NCBI RefSeq assembly: GCF_039543385.1
Contig: NZ_BAABJQ010000002.1
Coordinates: 186,001-250,000 of the forward strand
Origin: Rugosimonospora acidiphila
Lineage (GTDB): Bacteria > Actinomycetota > Actinomycetes > Mycobacteriales > Micromonosporaceae
Reading direction: 5' to 3'
DNA: 64,000 nucleotides
Shown here: positions 25,117 through 33,911 of the stretch, one piece after another
Layout of the letters: every line of letters starts with the position of its first letter
How positions within the stretch are numbered: position 1 is the first letter of the stretch
The notes under the pieces: generated by a model
Database searches by the model: none
What the model saw: the letters and a program-made list of their open reading frames with translations, nothing else
Told to the model about the DNA's origin: nothing
Made by a program: the position numbers and the translations under genes

Positions 25117-25274
25117 TCAGGAACGTAGCAGCGTGCTGCCGACCACCGTCGCATCGCACGCGGCGACCGGTTCGTACCAGCCGTAACCGAGGTTGAGGGG
25201 ACCGCGAACGCCGCGGCCGCGGCGATCGCGACGCCGAGCGCGACCGCGGCGCGACGCAGACTTCTTACCAGCAT
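25117..25274 (-). pseudogene. Small secreted protein gene with a single-base frameshift
   Basis: ATG 25274, with AAGGA upstream, opens a clear signal peptide (MLVRSLRRAAVALGVAIAAA, then AAFAV). Immediately after, the frame changes. If the run of four G at 25197-25200 had one base more, the protein would continue PLNLGYGWYEPVAACDATVV and end GSTLLRS with TGA at 25117, which looks like a short mature peptide. As written, the frame runs instead into the antisense of the VOC gene. This is either a real one-base deletion or a homopolymer sequencing error. Family unknown. Confidence 0.35.
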
Positions 25275-25787
25275 GGATGGATCACTGTCCTTCCTTCGGT
25301 CACGACGTGAGGTGCAGGCCCTCGACGGGAAAGGTGCGACAGCGCCGCTGCTGCGCAAGCACGGCGAACTGCTGATCCCCTGGTTCACAGGCCGCGTTGT
25401 GAACTCATGAGAACAATTCGCCGGCCCTCAACCCGGATCGCGGATGAACGCGGACCGGCCGGTCACCGGTATGGCACCGCGAACACGTGATCATTGTGGC
25501 CGCGACCCGTGGCGCCTGTCGTGGATTCCGGGCATCGCCGGAATTCTCCGAAAAACGCCGAGCACCCAGCCGATGATCATCGACTCATCAACGCCCTGAC
25601 CGCGGCCGGCGACCCGCCGTGCCGAACGCCGATGGCCATAACTCGGACTTTCGTTCCGGTACGTAGAGATAGCCGGCTAAACTCTCGATATCGCCATCGA
25701 TTGATCAGTTCCGTTCCGAGTCGGGGGGCCCATCCGCGCCGTGACACCGTCATTCCCCGGTACCCGGCCAGCGCGGTGGACGCTTCA
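25275..25787. other. Intergenic stretch without a recognised gene
   Basis: This region is less GC-rich than its surroundings in parts (for example around 25640-25710) and has no coding frame I can support. It probably carries the promoter of the TMEM175-like gene. Confidence 0.45.
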
Positions 25788-26504
25788 ATGACGAGCTGGA
25801 TCCGCTCCCTGGCCCAGGCCCAGAGACCGCAGGCAGGCGCAACCGACCCAGCGTTCGGGATGGAGCGCGGGCCCAGGAGGGTTACCGGGTTCACCGATGC
25901 GGTCTTCGCCATCACGAGCACTCTTCTCGTCCTGGACATCCGCCTCCCCAACGGAACCGAAAATCTGGACCGAGGACTTCTGACCCTGTGGCCGTCCTAC
26001 CTCGCCTACGCCGTCACCTTCCTTCTGATCGGCCAGACCTGGGTCAATCACCACATCATGTTCGATCACATCCGATCCGTCGATCGGCTCCTGCTGCTGC
26101 TCAACACCTTGATGCTGATGATCGGCGCGTTCCTGCCCTTCGCCGCGTCGGTCCTCGCTCAGGCGTTCCGCACCGGGCAAGGCGAGCGCCCAGCCACCGT
26201 CTTCTACGGCGTCACGTTCATGCTGGGGGCCATCGTCTTCAACCTCATCTGGCAGTACGCGCGGCATGACCACCGGCTGCTCGGCAGAACCATCGATCCA
26301 GAGGGCGCACGCGTGATCAGCAGGCGTCTGCTGCCCGCGCCCTTCTGGATCGCCCTCGGGACAGGGCTCGGCATCGTGGTTCCCTTGCTGGGCGTCTTGG
26401 TGATCGCTTCGCTGATCCCGTTCTACTGGCTGTCGATCCCGGGCGAGAACCGGTCGAGGCGCCAACGAGGCAGTACCGGCGACCGCGGGCAAGCGCGCGA
26501 ATGA
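25788..26504 (+). CDS. TMEM175-family (DUF1211) potassium channel-like protein
   Basis: A 238-residue six-helix protein of the bacterial TMEM175/DUF1211 family. The signature helix 1 is GFTDAVFAITSTLLVLDIRL, where the F-[ST]-D-A core carries the selectivity residues. Further helices include YLAYAVTFLLIGQTWVNHH, LLLLLNTLMLMIGAFLPFAA and VFYGVTFMLGAIVFNLIWQY. Bacterial members are K+ leak channels. ATG 25788 has GGTGGA upstream; a second ATG at 25860 lies closer to helix 1. It is monocistronic and converges on the ABC exporter. Confidence 0.85.
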   Translation: MTSWIRSLAQAQRPQAGATDPAFGMERGPRRVTGFTDAVFAITSTLLVLDIRLPNGTENLDRGLLTLWPSYLAYAVTFLLIGQTWVNHHIMFDHIRSVDRLLLLLNTLMLMIGAFLPFAASVLAQAFRTGQGERPATVFYGVTFMLGAIVFNLIWQYARHDHRLLGRTIDPEGARVISRRLLPAPFWIALGTGLGIVVPLLGVLVIASLIPFYWLSIPGENRSRRQRGSTGDRGQARE

Positions 26505-26595
26505 CGCGCCGCATCTCACGGCCGAGACGCGCGACGGCGATGGCGCGACGGCGCGAGCCAGTTGGTGGCGGGACTTCCGGCGGACGAGGCCGACC

Positions 26596-29500
26596 TCACG
26601 GGGCGCCGCCCACCCCGGCCGTCGCGGTGAAGGCGTCCCACATCCGCGCGTAGGCGCCACCGGCCGCCAGCAGTTCGCCGTGCGTACCGTGCTCGACGAT
26701 CCGGCCGCCGTCGAGCACGACGACGCGGTCCGCGCGGGCCGCCGTGGTGAGGCGGTGCGCGACGACCAGGGTGGTTCGCGCCCGATCCGCTCCGCCGGCT
26801 GCCCGCAGCACGGCCGCCTCGGTGGCGAGGTCGAGCGCCGCCGTCGGCTCATCCATCACCAGGATGTCCGGCTCGACCAGCTCCGCGCGGGCCAGCGCGA
26901 GCAGCTGGCGCTGGCCGGCCGACAGATTGCGGCCGCGCTCCGCGACCGGGTGCAGGTATCCGCCGGCGAGCCTTCTGATCATCTCGTGCGCGCCGGCCGC
27001 CCGGGCCGCAGCTTCGACCTCGGCCTGGCTGGCGCCGGGCCGGCCGTAGGCGATGGCGTCCCGCACCGTACCGGGGAACAGGTAGGGCTCCTGCGGTACC
27101 AGGGCCAGGCGGTGCCGGTACCGGGTCAGGTCGAGGTCGCGCACGTCCGTTCCGTCGATCCGGATCGCGCCGGCGGTCGGGTCGTAGAACCGGAAGACCA
27201 GCTTGACGAGCGTGGACTTCCCCGCACCGGTCTGCCCCACCAGGGCCACCGTCTCGCCCGGCGCGACCCGCAGGTCGATACCGCGCAGGGCCTCGGCGGC
27301 CTCGGCGGAGTACCGGAAGCGCACGGCCTCCACGACCAGCTCCCCGCGCAGCCGGGCCGGCACCGGTATCGGATCGGCCCGCACGGGCGTGGAGGTCGGC
27401 GTACCGAGCAGTTCCCAGGACCGGCGCAGCCCCACCGCGGCCTGCTGGTACCCGTCGAACACCTGGGACAGCTGCTGCAACGGCGAGAAGAACAGCTCGA
27501 TGTAGATCAGGTACGCGATGAGCCCACCGGCGGTCAGCGTGCCCCCGCGTACCATGCCCGTCCCCGCCGCGAGCACGCCCGCGGCCACCAGGGTCGACAG
27601 CAGCTCGATGAACGGGAAGTACACGGCGGCGGCCCGCTGCGCCCGCATCCGGGCGGCCCGGTACGCGTCGCTGCGCTGGGCGAACCGGCCACGGTTGTGG
27701 GTCTCCCGCCGGTACGCCTGGGTGACTCGCAGCCCCGCCACATTTTCCCGCAGGTCGGCGTTGACCGTGCTGACCTTCTCCCGCGCGTCGGCGTACGCGC
27801 GCGCCGACACCGAACGGAACACCAGCGTGGCCGCCACCGCCACGGGCAGCGCCGCGACCGCCACCAGGCCCAGCTCGGGACTGATCACCAGCAGGGCGAG
27901 CAGGATGCCGGCGAGGGTCAGCAGGCTCACCACGGTGTTGGTCAGACCGTCCTGGACGAACACCGCCACCGCGTCGGCGTCGGTGGTCATCCTGGTCAGG
28001 ATGCGCCCGGACATCTCCCGCTCGTAGTAGTCCAGGCCCAATCGCTGCAGGTGCGCGAACATTCTCAGCCGCAGCGTGTAGAGCACCCGCTCGCCGGTGC
28101 GGGCGGTCACCAGCACGTGCGCCCGCACGATGAACAGGTTCACCAGCGCCACGGCCAGCGCGATCCCGGAGACCACCGCCAGCGCACGCCCGCTGCCGCC
28201 GACCACGCCCCGGTCCACCCCGTCGCGGGTGAGGACCGGCAGCACCAGCGCGCTCAGCGCGTCCAGCGCCACCAGGACCAGAGCGCCCAGCACCGTGGCG
28301 CGGAACGGGCGCAGTAGCGCGCGGATCCCCGGGGCGGGGCCCGCCTCGACCGCGGCCCGCTCGTCCACTGCGGGCTCGTCGCGGGCGGGCGGCAGCGCCG
28401 CCACCCTGGCCAGCATCTCCCGGCTGGGCGCCATCAGCCCGAAGATGCCGGCGGGGCCGGTGGCCCGACCCTTCGGTGCCTGACGCGCGATGGGTTCGGG
28501 CACCCGGGTGGAGTCCCAGAGTGAACCCTCCGGCTCGACGGCCACCTCGCCCGCGTCGACCCCCTCCGCGTCCTCGCCGGGGCCGGAGACCAACAACCGG
28601 TACCGTGCGCAGCGCGCTCGCAACTCCTCCCGGGTGCCCACGTCGACCAGCCGGCCCTCGTCGAGCACCGCTATCCGGTCGGCCAACCCCAAAGTGGCGC
28701 GGCGATGCGCGATCAGCAGGGTGGTGCGTCCGCGCATCACGTGCCGCAGCGTGCGGTGGATGTCGGCCTCGACGCGGGCGTCCACCGCCGAAGTGGCGTC
28801 ATCCAGGATGAGGATGTGCGGGTCGGTGAGCAGGGCGCGGGCCAGGGCGACGCGCTGGCGCTGCCCTCCGGACAGCGTGAGGCCCCGCTCGCCCACCACC
28901 GTGTCGTACCCATCGGGCAGCGCCGCGATGAACTCGTGCGCCTCGGCCGCCCGCGCGGCGCTCACCACCTCGGCATCGGACGCGTCGGGACGCCCAAAGG
29001 CGATGTTGGCCCGCAGGCTCTCGGAGAACAAGAAGCTCTCCTCCAGTACCAGGCCGATCCGGGCGCGCAGCGAGTCGAGGGTGAGGTCGCGGACGTCGTG
29101 ACCACCGACCCGGACGCTGCCCGACTGCGGGTCGTAGAACCTCGGCAGCAGCAGCGAGATCGTGGACTTCCCGGAGCCGGACGTGCCGATCAGCGCCAGG
29201 GTCTCCCCCGGCCGTACCCGCAGCGACAGGTCGCGCAGCACCGGTTGCGAGGGCAGGTAGCCGAACGTCACGCCGGCCAGCTCCAACGCGAAGGCGGGCT
29301 GGTCCGGCAGCGCCACCGCGCCGGGGACGTCGACCACCTGCGGCTGGGAGTCGATCACCTCGAAGACCCGGGACACGCTGGCCCGGGCTTGCTGCCCCAC
29401 GGCCAACAGCCTGGTCAGCGACTGGATCGGTCCGGTGAGCTGGGCGAGATAGGCCCAGAACGCCAGGAACGTGCCCAGCGTGATGCTGCCCCGCAGCGCC

Positions 29501-30276
29501 AGCGTGCCGCCCAGCGCGAGCACCCCGACCTGCCCCAGAGCGGGGATCGCCTGCATCTGTGACTTGTACCAGGCGCCCAGCCGCAGTCCCCGGATCCGCG
29601 ACGCGTAGAGCCTGCGGGCTGCGGTCGACAGCTTGGCCTGCTCCTGGTCCTCCTGACCGAATCCCTTGACGACGCGCACCCCGCCTACCGCGTCGTCGAT
29701 GACGCCGGCCACCTCGGCGGCCTGCTGCTCGGAGTCCCAGGTCGCCGGGAACAGCCTACGGCGGCCACGCTCCCCGATCCACCAGGTCGCCGGGACCACC
29801 GCCAGTGCGACGAGCGTGAGCAGCGGGGACAGTACCAGCATCACGACCAGCGATACGGCGAACAGCACCAAGCTCCCGACCGCCATCGGGATCGACGAGA
29901 CCAGGGTCTGGGTCATCGCGACGTCCGAGTTGGAGCGGCTGAGAATCTGGCCGATCTGCAGGCTGTCCTGGCCGAATCCGTCCAATCGCGACAGTGCGTC
30001 GAAGATCTCGGTACGCAGGTCGTGCTGCAAATTCACCGACAGCCGACCGGTCAGAACCCGGCGCAGGTACGTGGTGACGAAGATGAACACACCCAGCCCC
30101 ATCAGGGCGCCGACCAGTGGCCAGAAGTTCCGGTCGCGGCCGGAGACGACGCCGTCCACAATGGACCGCTGGAGTAACGGCAGGACCGCGGACGCACCCG
30201 TGCCGAGCACCGAGGCCACCGCGATGATGACCATCGTGGCGTGGTGACGCCAGCAGTAGCTCAGCAACCGTGGCAT
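26596..30276 (-). CDS. Fused double ABC exporter (TMD-NBD-TMD-NBD)
   Basis: A 1226-residue fusion of two half-exporters, about twice the length of an MsbA-type half, starting at ATG 30276 (MPRLLSYCWRHHATM). The long open frame upstream of this ATG is antisense to the VOC gene. The first NBD has Walker A GTSGSGKST, signature TLSGGQRQRVA and Walker B LILDDATSAVD, where the catalytic Glu is Asp. The second has GQTGAGKST, NLSAGQRQLLA and LVMDEPTAALD, with the Glu intact. This is the asymmetric pattern of heterodimeric multidrug exporters: one degenerate and one working ATP site. Its location beside biosynthetic genes suggests export of, or self-resistance to, a product. It is divergent from the VOC-SnoaL gene. 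Confidence 0.9.
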   Translation of the reverse strand: MPRLLSYCWRHHATMVIIAVASVLGTGASAVLPLLQRSIVDGVVSGRDRNFWPLVGALMGLGVFIFVTTYLRRVLTGRLSVNLQHDLRTEIFDALSRLDGFGQDSLQIGQILSRSNSDVAMTQTLVSSIPMAVGSLVLFAVSLVVMLVLSPLLTLVALAVVPATWWIGERGRRRLFPATWDSEQQAAEVAGVIDDAVGGVRVVKGFGQEDQEQAKLSTAARRLYASRIRGLRLGAWYKSQMQAIPALGQVGVLALGGTLALRGSITLGTFLAFWAYLAQLTGPIQSLTRLLAVGQQARASVSRVFEVIDSQPQVVDVPGAVALPDQPAFALELAGVTFGYLPSQPVLRDLSLRVRPGETLALIGTSGSGKSTISLLLPRFYDPQSGSVRVGGHDVRDLTLDSLRARIGLVLEESFLFSESLRANIAFGRPDASDAEVVSAARAAEAHEFIAALPDGYDTVVGERGLTLSGGQRQRVALARALLTDPHILILDDATSAVDARVEADIHRTLRHVMRGRTTLLIAHRRATLGLADRIAVLDEGRLVDVGTREELRARCARYRLLVSGPGEDAEGVDAGEVAVEPEGSLWDSTRVPEPIARQAPKGRATGPAGIFGLMAPSREMLARVAALPPARDEPAVDERAAVEAGPAPGIRALLRPFRATVLGALVLVALDALSALVLPVLTRDGVDRGVVGGSGRALAVVSGIALAVALVNLFIVRAHVLVTARTGERVLYTLRLRMFAHLQRLGLDYYEREMSGRILTRMTTDADAVAVFVQDGLTNTVVSLLTLAGILLALLVISPELGLVAVAALPVAVAATLVFRSVSARAYADAREKVSTVNADLRENVAGLRVTQAYRRETHNRGRFAQRSDAYRAARMRAQRAAAVYFPFIELLSTLVAAGVLAAGTGMVRGGTLTAGGLIAYLIYIELFFSPLQQLSQVFDGYQQAAVGLRRSWELLGTPTSTPVRADPIPVPARLRGELVVEAVRFRYSAEAAEALRGIDLRVAPGETVALVGQTGAGKSTLVKLVFRFYDPTAGAIRIDGTDVRDLDLTRYRHRLALVPQEPYLFPGTVRDAIAYGRPGASQAEVEAAARAAGAHEMIRRLAGGYLHPVAERGRNLSAGQRQLLALARAELVEPDILVMDEPTAALDLATEAAVLRAAGGADRARTTLVVAHRLTTAARADRVVVLDGGRIVEHGTHGELLAAGGAYARMWDAFTATAGVGGAP

Positions 30277-30594
30277 GACGCGATGGTAACCAACGACATG
30301 AGGGCAGCTCGTGAATCTCGCGTAGTGTGCGGACAGCGTCAAAACGCGGGCTGCTACGCAATCTCCGAGAAGTCTCACGACCCGGCGGCGGACTATCGTG
30401 CCGGTGCCGGCCAAGGAATGTCCGCCCGGGACCCTCGAACTCTCTCTGCGGTGCGCGCGCTCCACGCGGGGCGTCGGCTCGGATCGCGGTGCGCAAGAAC
30501 GAAGAAGTGCCGCCCGCGCGGCCTGGTCGAGACTGGCGGAAGTCGTGACGGTACGGGCAGGGGCAGCCGGGGTTTGCGAGGATGGAGTGGCGTC
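30277..30594. promoter_or_regulatory. Divergent intergenic region, exporter / VOC-SnoaL operon
   Basis: This 318-base interval separates the double ABC exporter (minus) from the PKS-containing forward run (plus) and must hold promoters for both. I could not fix -35/-10 boxes with confidence. No gene with a credible start is present. Confidence 0.4.
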
Positions 30595-31368
30595 GTGATT
30601 ACCAGGATCAACACCGTGTCCCTGTACGTCGCGGACCAGCAGCGCGCGCGTGACTTCTATGTGGACACCCTGGGCTTCGAGGTCACCGAGGACGCCGATC
30701 TGGGCGATCAGGGGCGGTGGATCGAGGTCACGCCGCCGGGCGCGCGCACGGCCCTCGTGCTGGCCGACGCGGCGGGCTTCGGGCGTACCGACCGGGTCGG
30801 AGAGCCCGCGGACGTGACGCTGAACTGCTCCGACGCGGATGCCCTGCACGCCGACCTGGCGGCCCGCGGCGTAAAGGTCACCGAGCCGGAGCAGCAGCCC
30901 TGGGGAACCTTCTTCACGCTGACCGACCCGGACGGGCACGAGATCGTGATCAGCCAGGAGACGGAGCGGGAACACGAGCGCAGGCTCCAGAAGTTCACCG
31001 CGTTCAAACGCCGGTTCGAGCAGGCCAGTCGCGACAAGGATCGGGACGCGCTGGAGCTGATGATCCATCCCGAGTTCAGCATGGTGACGCCGGACGGGGA
31101 CGTGGTCGGCAGGAAGGGCGTACTCGCCGCGATCACCTCTTCGAAATCGACCTTCATGCCCTTCTACCAGCGGCAGGAGCGGACCGTGTCGTTCGACCCG
31201 AACGGCGACCTCGTGCGGGAAATCGCCGATGTGAACATCGGTGGGGAAATCCCGGGCCGCGGCGAGCTGACCGGGCAGTACACCCACTCGGCCGTCTTCG
31301 TCCGGACGGAACGCGGCTGGCAGTTCTTCGGCAACACGCTGACCCGCAAGGTACGGGCCGCGGACTAG
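30595..31368 (+). CDS. VOC domain fused to a SnoaL/DUF4440-like domain
   Basis: A 257-residue two-domain protein. Residues 1-120 are a VOC (glyoxalase/bleomycin-resistance) domain (RINTVSLYVADQQRARDFYV to FFTLTDPDGHEIVISQE). Residues 130-250 form a SnoaL/DUF4440-type NTF2 fold (FKRRFEQASRDKDRDALELM, then HPEFSMVTPDGDVVGR and HSAVFVRTERGWQFFGNTLT). GTG 30595 with a GATGGAG site marks the start. It leads the forward run of biosynthetic genes. It could be a tailoring enzyme (isomerase/cyclase) or a product-binding protein; sequence alone does not decide. Confidence 0.75.
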   Translation: MITRINTVSLYVADQQRARDFYVDTLGFEVTEDADLGDQGRWIEVTPPGARTALVLADAAGFGRTDRVGEPADVTLNCSDADALHADLAARGVKVTEPEQQPWGTFFTLTDPDGHEIVISQETEREHERRLQKFTAFKRRFEQASRDKDRDALELMIHPEFSMVTPDGDVVGRKGVLAAITSSKSTFMPFYQRQERTVSFDPNGDLVREIADVNIGGEIPGRGELTGQYTHSAVFVRTERGWQFFGNTLTRKVRAAD

Positions 31369-31418
31369 ACACGCCGCCCAGGCGCCCGCGACGACCCTTC
31401 CCCGGAAAGAGACGTGCC

Positions 31419-32525
31419 ATGCGCTACAAGTTGCTCGGCAACAGCGGACTACGGGTCTCCGAACTGGGCCTGGGAACCATGACCTTCATGGACGACCTGA
31501 GCTGGGGCACGACGCGGGAGCAGAGCTGGCAGATCTTCGACGCCTTCGCGGAGGCCGGCGGCAACTTCATCGACACGTCCAATTCCTACGGTACGAGCGA
31601 GAGGTACCTGGGTGAGCTGATCAAGGCCGAGCGCGACCGGTTCGTCGTCGCCACCAAATACACCGGCAGCGCCCGCGGTGAGCACGTCAACGGTTCCGGC
31701 AATCACCGCAAGAGCCTGGTGGCCTCGGTCGAATCCAGCATCCGCCGGTTGCAGACCGACCACCTCGACCTGCTGTGGCTCAACGCCTGGGACTTCATGA
31801 CCCCGGTCGAGGAGATCATGCGGGCGCTGGACGACCTCGTCCGGCTCGGCAAGGTGCTCTACGTCGGCGCCTCCAACGCCCCGGCGTGGTTCGTGGCGGC
31901 CGCGAGCACCCTGGCCGCGGCGCGGGGGTGGACCAGGTTCATCGCCGTGGAGGTGCTCTACAACCTGCTGGAGCGCGACGGCGACCGGGAACTGCTGCCG
32001 ATGGCCCGCACCCTGGACATCGGCGTGACCGCGTGGACCCCGCTGGCCAGCGGCTGGCTGACCGGCAAGTACCGCAAGCCACCGGACGAAGCCCCGGCCG
32101 GCACGCCCGCCCCGGCGGGCCGCCTCGACGGGCCCGGCGCCTCGCGCTTCGTGCGGCGCGACGAGCGCGCGGTCGCGATCCTGGACGAGGTGGTACGGGT
32201 CGCGGGCGAGTTGGGTTGCTCTCCCGCCCAGGTCGCGCTGAACTGGTTGCGGTACAAGGACGTGATCCCGTTCTTCGGCGCCCGCACCGCCGAGCAGGCC
32301 GGGGAGAACTTGCGCTGCCTTGAGGTCACGCTGCCGGACGAGCAGGCCCGCCGCCTCGACCAGGTCAGCGACATCGCTCTGGGGTACCCGCACGACTTTC
32401 TGGCCAGCGGCATGGTGAAGCAGCACATCCACGGCGGCTGGTTCGGTGACATCGACGACCACCGGGGGGCCACCGACCTGATCCGTTCCCGCTCCGCCGT
32501 CGGGGGGCGCAGCCGTGCCAGCTGA
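31419..32525 (+). CDS. Aldo/keto reductase with tetrad His replaced by Asn
   Basis: A 368-residue AKR of the YhdN/Kv-beta-like group, NADPH-dependent and cytoplasmic. The tetrad Asp and Tyr are in FIDTSNSYGTSERYLGEL and the Lys is in VVATKYTGS. Where most AKRs have His (D-L-Y-x-x-H), this one reads HLDLLWLNAWD, giving Asn as in Kv-beta subunits. The cofactor-binding segment ALDDLVRLGKVLYVGASNAP is normal. Reduction may be slow or the substrate unusual. ATG 31419 follows a GGAAAGAG site; the end overlaps the next gene by 11 bases, so it belongs to the coupled run. Confidence 0.88.
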   Translation: MRYKLLGNSGLRVSELGLGTMTFMDDLSWGTTREQSWQIFDAFAEAGGNFIDTSNSYGTSERYLGELIKAERDRFVVATKYTGSARGEHVNGSGNHRKSLVASVESSIRRLQTDHLDLLWLNAWDFMTPVEEIMRALDDLVRLGKVLYVGASNAPAWFVAAASTLAAARGWTRFIAVEVLYNLLERDGDRELLPMARTLDIGVTAWTPLASGWLTGKYRKPPDEAPAGTPAPAGRLDGPGASRFVRRDERAVAILDEVVRVAGELGCSPAQVALNWLRYKDVIPFFGARTAEQAGENLRCLEVTLPDEQARRLDQVSDIALGYPHDFLASGMVKQHIHGGWFGDIDDHRGATDLIRSRSAVGGRSRAS

Positions 32526-33906
32526 CGAAACCCTCCCGCCGCGCCCAGGCGACCCGCCGCGCCCAGGCGCCCCGGCGCGAGTCGGTGATTCGGCGCGAGT
32601 CGGTGACCCGAGGCGCGCCCGGCGGGTGACCAGAGCCGTACGGGCGCCAGCGGAATCGGCCTGGGAAGCGCTGACCGATCCGCGGCTGGCCGGGCAGTGG
32701 TGGGGCGAGGTGTCACCCGAATTCCGGGTGGGTCAGCTGTCCCAACTGGTGATGGGCGACGGCGACGTGTACGCGCTGGAGGTCCTGCGGCTGGACGCGC
32801 CGCACCGCCTGGAGTACCGCCGGCGGCGCTTCGGCATCGACGTCAAGGAGACGATCTGCTGGGACCTCACCCCGCACGGGGACGGCTGCCTGATCACCGT
32901 CGGCTACCCCGAGGGCGGCACCGGCGCCGACCGACGGGAACCGGAGCACGAGGAGTGGCTGCGCCACACCGACCGCCTGGAGCGGTGGCTCGTCGGCGCG
33001 CCCGTACCCCCGATTCCACCGACCCAGGAATTCATCCTCAGCACCGACCTGCCCGGCGACCCGCCTGCCGTCCGGTCGGCCATGGCGCAGTTCCTGCAGA
33101 AGGCGTTCCAACTCCCTGGCGACCCCTATTCCAGGTGGTTTTCGACCACGCTCACCCTCACCGACGGCGGGGAGCCGGGCGAGTTGCGCCTGACGCTCGG
33201 CGCGGCCGGCGACCTGAGTGGCCCCAACGACCTGAGCGGCATCGATGGTGCCGGTGGCAGCGGCGATGAGCGCACCGCCAGCGATGGCGGCCAGGACGGC
33301 ATCGACAGGGGCGCCGAGCCGCTGCTTGTCGAACTCGAACACCCGTCCTGGTGGTTCCCGACCGCCGCCGAGCTGCTGCTACGGCGGCAGGGTCAGGGCA
33401 CGAGGCTGACCGTGCGCCACCGGGGATGGGAGGGCACCGGCGCCGACGACGACGCCCGGGGCCGGCAACGCCGGCGGTTCGCGCAGTTCTGGCACCGGCT
33501 CTTCCTGCGCTTCACTCTCCAGTACGCCCGGTCCCTGCGGATACCGACCCTCACGGCGGTCGACCTGAGCAACCGGATGGACCGGCCCGACCTGTTCGTC
33601 TTCGACGCCAACCGCACGACGCTGTGGCAGCGCGGGCACGTGCCGGAGGCCGTCTTTGTCGGGCAGGAGGACATCCCGGTCGACCGGCTGCCTGCCGACC
33701 GGCAGGCACAGCTGGTCTTCTACTGCCGGGACTCGATGTGCCTCACCGCCTACCTGAGCGCGGCGAAGGCGCGGACTCTCGGCTATCCGAACACGTTTGT
33801 GATGGAAGGGGGCCGAAGGGCCTGGGCGGAATCGGGATTTCCCCTCGTGTCGGAGACCGGTGAAAGCGCCGCCGACTGGGAGAAGCCGGAGTCCTTTGAG
33901 GAGTGA
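32515..33906 (+). CDS. SRPBCC-SRPBCC-rhodanese fusion protein
   Basis: A 463-residue fusion. Residues about 40-165 are a START/AHSA1-type SRPBCC domain (RAVRAPAESAWEALTDPRLA then GQWWGEVSPEF). Residues about 170-345 look like a second SRPBCC domain (FILSTDLPGDPPAVRSAM to FAQFWHRLFLRFTLQY). Residues about 360-450 are a rhodanese domain with the active loop FYCRDSMCLTAYLSAAKART and the C-terminal MEGGRRAWAESGFPL. The loop resembles the C-R-G-P-Y-C type of ArsR-linked rhodaneses. The N-terminus has short Pro/Arg tandem repeats (PPRPGD/PPRPGA, ARVGDS/ARVGDP). Rhodaneses carry persulphide sulphur, so a sulphur-delivery or redox role on a bound hydrophobic substrate is conceivable. GTG 32515 overlaps the AKR gene. 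Confidence 0.75.
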   Translation: MPADETLPPRPGDPPRPGAPARVGDSARVGDPRRARRVTRAVRAPAESAWEALTDPRLAGQWWGEVSPEFRVGQLSQLVMGDGDVYALEVLRLDAPHRLEYRRRRFGIDVKETICWDLTPHGDGCLITVGYPEGGTGADRREPEHEEWLRHTDRLERWLVGAPVPPIPPTQEFILSTDLPGDPPAVRSAMAQFLQKAFQLPGDPYSRWFSTTLTLTDGGEPGELRLTLGAAGDLSGPNDLSGIDGAGGSGDERTASDGGQDGIDRGAEPLLVELEHPSWWFPTAAELLLRRQGQGTRLTVRHRGWEGTGADDDARGRQRRRFAQFWHRLFLRFTLQYARSLRIPTLTAVDLSNRMDRPDLFVFDANRTTLWQRGHVPEAVFVGQEDIPVDRLPADRQAQLVFYCRDSMCLTAYLSAAKARTLGYPNTFVMEGGRRAWAESGFPLVSETGESAADWEKPESFEE

Positions 33907-33911
33907 CGTTG

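Noticed and set aside
30277..31287. The minus-strand exporter frame is open for another 337 codons upstream of 30276
   Set aside because: The extension is antisense to the VOC-SnoaL gene, has no resemblance to a protein family, and the exporter family begins at the ATG at 30276. High GC keeps antisense frames open.
32527..32625. Tandem repeats at the start of the SRPBCC-rhodanese gene as a separate element
   Set aside because: They are in frame and encode a disordered Pro/Arg leader, so I report them as part of the protein.
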